Of a stretch of DNA of 9,984 nucleotides, positions 6,341 to 9,984 are shown one piece after another. A model generated the notes under the pieces. That model ran no database searches, was not told where the DNA came from, and saw nothing but the letters and a program-made list of their open reading frames with translations. Position numbers and translations under genes: made by a program. Source of the stretch: Thermoplasmata archaeon (lineage in GTDB: Archaea > Thermoplasmatota > Thermoplasmata > Thermoplasmatales > Thermoplasmataceae); the NCBI GenBank assembly GCA_021806345.1, contig JAJZXP010000236.1, positions 1-9,984 on the forward strand, written 5' to 3'. The stretch's first letter is position 1; each line of letters starts with the position of its first letter.

Positions 6341-7228
6341 TTATTCCTTATAATGTGTAACAAAACTGAGAACATCTTTTATCTTTGAGTCCACCACCTT
6401 TGCCATGGTTGTTATGGGATCGGGGATTTTTCCCTTTATGTTATGTTTTCTGTAAAAAGCAGTATAGGTCATCACCGGGAATGGATATTCGTTGACTAGC
6501 CTGAAAAATCTGTTCAGTACCATTTGGGCTTTTGTTGCAGCTTCATAATCTCCAGATTTAAAAAGTCTGTAAACATCAGTTACAAGCGGGTTTATGTTGG
6601 TTGTTCCGCAAACTCCTCCTTTCGCCCCCATTACAAGCGATTGTAGTAACAAGTCATCCTGTCCCTGATATAATTTAACCTTCGAGGAGAAGTTATCAGA
6701 AACCTCATTGAAGAATCTTAAATCGCCAGAGCTATCCTTTATACCTTCTATATTTGGAACCGTTTCCATAATTGCTTTCATAGTGTCAATTTCGATTCTT
6801 GAGTTTGTAAACTGTGGAATATTGTAAATATAAATCCCGCCGTTGAATACCTCGGATATAGCCTGAAAATGCCTTATAATCCAAGATTGCTCAGCTTTGT
6901 TGTAGTAGGTGGGCTGAAGTACTATTTTTTTAAACCCCAAGTCTTCCGCTGTCTTTGCCATTTCTACGGCTTCCGATGTGTTTTGAGAACCTACACCAAG
7001 AAGTACATCAAAATTGCCTGCTTCTTCCTGAATATACTTTGCAAATTCCTTTTTTTCTTTCAGTGTCATTAAGTTATAAAGCCCGTTGCTACCTAATGGA
7101 AAGATTTTTTTTATTCCAAATTCCTTCATATCTTCTAAAAAAATCTTTAAATTTTCTCTAGATGGTTGGCCCTCGCTGTCGAACGGTGTAATCATAGGGC
7201 AGATTACTTCAAGATCATCATCTGACAT
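6341..7228 (-). CDS. kdgA: 2-keto-3-deoxygluconate aldolase-type enzyme (DHDPS/N-acetylneuraminate lyase family)
   Basis: The 295-residue class I (Schiff-base) aldolase has a TIM-barrel family layout. The proposed reaction is cleavage of 2-keto-3-deoxygluconate to pyruvate and glyceraldehyde in the Entner-Doudoroff pathway. The substrate loop is GSNGL (46-50), in place of the GTTG of Sulfolobus KDG aldolase. The catalytic Tyr135 lies in YIYNIPQ and the Schiff-base Lys164 in GIKDSSGD. QPTYYNK (105-111) and the C-terminal YPFPVMTYTAFYRKH region also fit. Residues alone do not exclude a different 2-oxoacid substrate (phosphorylated KDG, DHDPS or NAL-type), so the name rests partly on pathway knowledge of Thermoplasmatales. 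Only a weak ribosome site is present. A TATA-like tract centred near 7254 predicts a leaderless mRNA starting at the ATG. Confidence 0.82.
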   Translation of the reverse strand: MSDDDLEVICPMITPFDSEGQPSRENLKIFLEDMKEFGIKKIFPLGSNGLYNLMTLKEKKEFAKYIQEEAGNFDVLLGVGSQNTSEAVEMAKTAEDLGFKKIVLQPTYYNKAEQSWIIRHFQAISEVFNGGIYIYNIPQFTNSRIEIDTMKAIMETVPNIEGIKDSSGDLRFFNEVSDNFSSKVKLYQGQDDLLLQSLVMGAKGGVCGTTNINPLVTDVYRLFKSGDYEAATKAQMVLNRFFRLVNEYPFPVMTYTAFYRKHNIKGKIPDPITTMAKVVDSKIKDVLSFVTHYKE

Positions 7229-7248
7229 TCGTCCATGATTTCATCTCT

Positions 7249-7260
7249 TTAAAAATAATT
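7249..7260 (-). promoter_or_regulatory. TATA-like tract for the aldolase gene
   Basis: Minus-strand AATTATTTTTAA is centred about 26 bases from the ATG at 7228, which places the transcription start at or next to the start codon. It lies in the 103-base divergent region shared with the rhodanese gene. Confidence 0.4.
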
Positions 7261-7303
7261 TACTAACAAAAATTACAAACTATACATATCTCTACAAAAG
7301 TTA

Positions 7304-7319
7304 CATTTAATATTTTAAA
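7304..7319 (+). promoter_or_regulatory. TATA-like tract for the rhodanese gene
   Basis: CATTTAATATTTTAAA is centred 20-25 bases before the GTG at 7332. There is no Shine-Dalgarno before the GTG (ATACCCC precedes it), so a leaderless transcript is likely. The AT-rich surroundings prevent exact placement. Confidence 0.4.
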
Positions 7320-7331
7320 GACATATACCCC

Positions 7332-7670
7332 GTGTCAATCTTAGATTATTTCAAAATGCCGGAAGGGTTGAAGGAGATTGAAGTAGAACATCTGGATACC
7401 AAGAATTCAAATGCAAAGATCATCGATGTCAGGACAGAGGGGGAATATGAAAAGGGACACGTTGACAATTCCGTAAACATTCCGCTTTCCCAGATTAGAA
7501 AGCACATTGAGGATTACGGAAAAGAAGATGAAATATTATTAATATGTGCGACTGGCCACAGAAGCAGGGCTGCAGCCAAGAACTTTTTAGAAAACGGATA
7601 TCAGAATGTTTCTCACCTAAAGGGAGGCATGATGTCATATAATAAACTAAAAAGAAGAAGGAAATCATAA
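7332..7670 (+). CDS. Single-domain rhodanese-like sulfurtransferase
   Basis: This 112-residue protein has one rhodanese domain: IIDVRTEGEYEKGHVDNSVNIPL (30-52) is the conserved N-terminal part, with Asp32-Val-Arg34 and Gly42-His43. The active-site loop CATGHR has Cys72 and Arg77. The C-terminal LKGGMMSYN fits the usual LxGGxxxW motif with Tyr in place of Trp. The cysteine loop of six residues suggests sulfur transfer (persulfide carrier) and not a phosphatase, but donor and acceptor are unknown. There is no signal peptide, so it is probably cytoplasmic. The basic tail KLKRRRKS is notable. A GTG start at 7332 fits a leaderless mRNA; an ATG at 7356 would shorten it by eight residues without harming the domain. 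Confidence 0.88.
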   Translation: MSILDYFKMPEGLKEIEVEHLDTKNSNAKIIDVRTEGEYEKGHVDNSVNIPLSQIRKHIEDYGKEDEILLICATGHRSRAAAKNFLENGYQNVSHLKGGMMSYNKLKRRRKS

Positions 7671-7731
7671 TTACTTCCTCCTGTATATTAAGGTTTTCAG
7701 GCTTGACTTGTGGGATCGAGGTTTGAATTGA

Positions 7732-7746
7732 TTTTTGATAATTTTT
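7732..7746 (+). terminator. T-rich termination tract after the rhodanese gene
   Basis: Two runs of five T on the coding strand (7732-7736 and 7742-7746) lie 62-76 bases after the stop. Archaeal transcription commonly ends at such tracts without a hairpin. The 142-base gap before the tRNA gene otherwise holds nothing I recognise. Confidence 0.4.
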
Positions 7747-7812
7747 CAAAGATTTAACAGATGTTGTTGAGTTCGATTTATAGAATGAGGGCTTAAGGAC
7801 AATGTTATATAA

Positions 7813-7886
7813 CGGGCCCGCCGGGATTTGAACCCGGGTCTTCGGCTTCGAAGGCCATCAGGATATCCTAGCTACCCCACAGGCCC
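7813..7886 (-). tRNA. tRNA-Arg, anticodon UCG
   Basis: This is a 74-base cloverleaf. The acceptor stem GGGCCTG/CGGGCCC has one U-G pair and discriminator G73. The D-arm is of the archaeal TGGGGTAG type with G18-G19 and A20. The anticodon loop is CTTCGAA with UCG at 34-36. A four-base variable loop precedes the T-arm CCGGG-TTCAAAT-CCCGG. CCA is not encoded and no intron is present. C35 and A20 fit arginine identity. The anticodon stem is weak at its outer end: three G-C pairs, then U28-G42 and an A27-A43 mismatch. It reads CGA codons (and possibly other CGN codons by wobble). It starts 38 bases after the stop of the upstream ATPase/TPR gene on the same strand. Confidence 0.93.
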
Positions 7887-7906
7887 ACTTCCTTATGCTC
7901 CTCTAC

Positions 7907-7913
7907 AAAAAAA
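7907..7913 (-). terminator. T7 tract between the ATPase/TPR gene and the tRNA gene
   Basis: Seven consecutive T on the minus strand begin 12 bases after the stop at 7925. This is a good archaeal termination tract and would separate the protein-coding transcript from the tRNA. The same tract lies 21-27 bases before the tRNA 5' end, so it may instead be part of a weak tRNA promoter. Confidence 0.4.
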
Positions 7914-7924
7914 TGCTTTTGATC

Positions 7925-9984
7925 CTAAACGAAAATTTCCATAATGGTGTTCTTGAAGTTAGAATCAGGCAGCGAGTTAACAATTAGCCTTGCTTCATAT
8001 CGTACATTAGTTAGCTTTTGAGGGTCGTAATTCTTTGAATTGGCACTTATTAGGATCAGTATGTAGGGCAAAATATAGAGAGACTTGTAGTTGTTTGTCA
8101 CTCTTGGATCCCTTATGCCTGTGATTTCTATCTGTTTTTCACTTTGAATTATTTTCTTACACTCTAACAGACTTTTGTGTAATATACTCGCAAATGTGAT
8201 ATAGGATGGATCATATTTTTCAAGTTTCTCCATCTCTTTCAGGAATCCGGGAAAATCCCTAAAGAATATTTTCAATATTGAATTAATCAAAGGCTCGTAG
8301 ATTTGAAAAATGTAATTATCTGAATTTTTAACCTTTTCTGAGTAGTGAGCAATTAATTTAGTCGCTGTGCCTCTTTCATTCATTATACTGGCATAAAGAA
8401 TTCCGAACAGATAGATTAAAGGTTCAGTATCTCCATTTATATGCAGGCTCGGATTAGTCAGTAAAATATTTATTAGATTTTCATTCTTTTCCATTCTGTC
8501 AATGGATTGGGACATGGCCTCCAGTAACAAAAGACCATCTGCATTTTCTGTGTTCTGCATTGCCCCCCTGAATATTCCAGCAGCTTCTGAAAACCTAAAT
8601 TGAAGAAAACTTTGCAATCCCAGCAACTCATCGAGGTCCGTAAGTATTTCGCTGTTAGCAGTCATATAAACCATACCCTTTACAGATTCCATTCCGGAAT
8701 CCACACGCTCATATTCCCCTATGTGCAGATACATGTTCATTATGTTTATTCTGGCCCTTGCCCTTGATAGAAGATCCCCTGCTACATACGCAGTTTTGAT
8801 GATTTCTTCAGCCTGACCAATTGCTTCCTGGAATTTTCCTTTCCTCTGATATATTATCATTAAATTGTTCCTACTTAGTAGCAGATCCTTAAAATTTTTA
8901 GATTCCTCATTAAGCTCTATTGATTTGACCAGATATTGCTCCGCACTCTGTAAATTGCCGTCTATGTTTTCCAGTACTGACATTAAATTATACAAGTTTG
9001 CCATCCACCTGTCCCCAGCACTCCCATTTGCAAGTTTCATCTCTTCAGTGGCCAGCTTCCTGGCTTCACTAAGTTTATTCATTCTAATCAGCATCCTTAT
9101 CTCCTGACTGTCCAGAATGAGTCGTTCCTTTGCGGAAACCTCTTTACGATCGATATTGTTGAGAATTTTCTCAGCCTCATCTATTCTTCCTAGTTCGATA
9201 AGTGAACTGGATAGCAATACATTTCTCGGGAATGCCACTTCATTTTTATAAGAGTGAAGATTTAAGAGCCTGACAGCCTCTTCATAGTTTTGTGTGTCGT
9301 TCTCATATTCTGCCATAAGTAAGTGGATAACCTCTACATTTTTTGACCTTTCAATAAATTGCAGATTATCCTTCAGTGTTTTTAACAAATTCCTTGGATC
9401 ACCATGGTCCTCCAAGAGGTCCCTCCATCTCCCTGAGACGGTTTTATCCAATATCTCAATATTTCTTGAATTGATTGCAAGTTCCAGAGACAGTGTGGGA
9501 GACATTGACGTGGCTGCCGTTCTCATAAGAATATTTATTATCATTTCCCTTTTTTCTTTTTCCGGAAATTTTGAACTTATAATTGAAATGGTGTGGTTGT
9601 TTGATACTCTAAAGGTACTTCCCTCCATGATTATCAACTGTTTTTCTACTAGAATGTTGAGATCATCCTCAAAATTCTCATCACCAGAATTTAGAATGGA
9701 ACTGATTTGATTGCCTTTGATTGGAGATTTTATCACCGAGAGGACATAAAGAATCTTCTTTTGCTCATTGCTTAATCCATCAATCAATTTTTCATATCTT
9801 TCAGAAATAGGAGTTGGAATTGGGATGTACCTTAAAAGCTGCCGTTGAATTTCACCGTTACCATTAATTATCCCAGATTCCTTGTAATAGTCTAACGCTT
9901 CCATCAGAGAATTGAAATTGTTACCACACATTCTCACTATATCCTTGAGGATTGATTCATCGAGATTGTACTTTTCAATTCTCA
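7925..9984 (-). CDS. Large ATPase/winged-helix/TPR protein (STAND or MalT/guanylate-cyclase-associated type), C-terminal part
   Basis: The frame is open to the right edge, so the GTG at 9937 is not a convincing start; 685 C-terminal residues are visible. The first visible stretch (LKDIVRMCGNNFNSLMEALDYYKESGII) looks like the lid end of an AAA/STAND ATPase, where families have a GNPLFxxEL-type segment. The P-loop and Walker B would lie beyond the window. Counting from the GTG, residues about 52-125 (LSNEQKKILYVLSVI ... LVEKQLIIMEGSTFRV) look like a winged helix that follows such ATPase modules. Residues about 205-430 are helical with TPR-like units (YNLMSVLENIDGNLQSAEQY, NNLMIIYQRKGKFQEAI, INIMNMYLHIGEYE). 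Such proteins are signal-responsive regulators or scaffolds; the ligand and partners are unknown, and a transcriptional role is not shown. It is followed by a tRNA gene. Confidence 0.7.
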   Translation of the reverse strand, partial: RIEKYNLDESILKDIVRMCGNNFNSLMEALDYYKESGIINGNGEIQRQLLRYIPIPTPISERYEKLIDGLSNEQKKILYVLSVIKSPIKGNQISSILNSGDENFEDDLNILVEKQLIIMEGSTFRVSNNHTISIISSKFPEKEKREMIINILMRTAATSMSPTLSLELAINSRNIEILDKTVSGRWRDLLEDHGDPRNLLKTLKDNLQFIERSKNVEVIHLLMAEYENDTQNYEEAVRLLNLHSYKNEVAFPRNVLLSSSLIELGRIDEAEKILNNIDRKEVSAKERLILDSQEIRMLIRMNKLSEARKLATEEMKLANGSAGDRWMANLYNLMSVLENIDGNLQSAEQYLVKSIELNEESKNFKDLLLSRNNLMIIYQRKGKFQEAIGQAEEIIKTAYVAGDLLSRARARINIMNMYLHIGEYERVDSGMESVKGMVYMTANSEILTDLDELLGLQSFLQFRFSEAAGIFRGAMQNTENADGLLLLEAMSQSIDRMEKNENLINILLTNPSLHINGDTEPLIYLFGILYASIMNERGTATKLIAHYSEKVKNSDNYIFQIYEPLINSILKIFFRDFPGFLKEMEKLEKYDPSYITFASILHKSLLECKKIIQSEKQIEITGIRDPRVTNNYKSLYILPYILILISANSKNYDPQKLTNVRYEARLIVNSLPDSNFKNTIMEIFV

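Noticed and set aside
6869..7161. Two overlapping Cys/Phe-rich plus-strand frames within the aldolase gene
   Set aside because: Both are complementary-strand readings of the conserved aldolase sequence. They have no ribosome site and resemble no known small protein.
7804..7813. Ten-base palindrome GTTATATAAC touching the tRNA 3' end
   Set aside because: It is a short AT-rich palindrome with no partner copy or integrase gene nearby. There is no sign of an attachment site or of a duplicated tRNA end.
9294..9710. 138-codon plus-strand frame inside the ATPase/TPR gene
   Set aside because: It is the reverse-strand shadow of a long real frame. Its hydrophobic look comes from the complement of Glu/Lys-rich codons.
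1..9984. Search by eye for CRISPR repeats, insertion sequence ends, integrases, toxin-antitoxin pairs or box C/D guide RNAs
   Set aside because: No regularly spaced repeats, transposase motifs or convincing paired C/D boxes were seen. All larger frames are accounted for by chromosomal genes.

Overview
The window reads as a single AT-rich stretch of archaeal chromosome. The gene content points to the Thermoplasmatales (Ferroplasma/Cuniculiplasma/Thermoplasma-like), although that placement is inferred from gene types and not from any search. Archaeal signs are the order rpl7ae - rps28e - rpl24e - ndk - aIF5B, a tRNA gene without encoded CCA, TTTAWA-type box A promoters about 25 bases upstream of starts (suggesting several leaderless or near-leaderless mRNAs), and frequent GTG/TTG starts. 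No insertion sequence, CRISPR array, integrase or phage gene is visible. Coding density is high and no gene-free stretch exceeds about 165 bases.

Left part (1-3103). The 5' half of a GTP-dependent PEP carboxykinase gene runs off the left edge on the minus strand. It is divergent from a winged-helix regulator (859-1638) across a 161-base promoter region. Next comes a two-gene plus-strand operon. A SpeD-type S-adenosylmethionine decarboxylase proenzyme overlaps by one base (TAATG) with a ten-helix membrane protein of the Ca2+/cation antiporter (CaCA) superfamily. Several ion-site residues of this transporter are replaced, including a lysine where an acidic residue is expected. With the speD coupling, this is the most unusual item in the window.

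Middle part (3100-6290, minus strand). This is the translation operon L7ae, S28e, L24e, nucleoside diphosphate kinase and aIF5B, read from a clear promoter near 6283. The genes overlap or nearly abut, so they are probably translationally coupled. Shine-Dalgarno placement argues for shorter starts than the longest open frames for L7ae, S28e and L24e (the last a TTG start). L24e carries an unusual acidic C-terminal tail. The far end of aIF5B overlaps the transporter gene tail to tail by four bases.

Right part (6341-9984). A KDG-aldolase-type enzyme of the DHDPS/NAL family (probable Entner-Doudoroff sugar breakdown) is divergent from a single-domain rhodanese. A tRNA-Arg(UCG) gene and the C-terminal 685 residues of a large ATPase/winged-helix/TPR protein follow on the minus strand, the latter running off the right edge. 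Together the genes cover central carbon metabolism in both directions (PEPCK for gluconeogenesis, KDG aldolase for glycolysis), polyamine synthesis, translation and signalling. Most are housekeeping genes.
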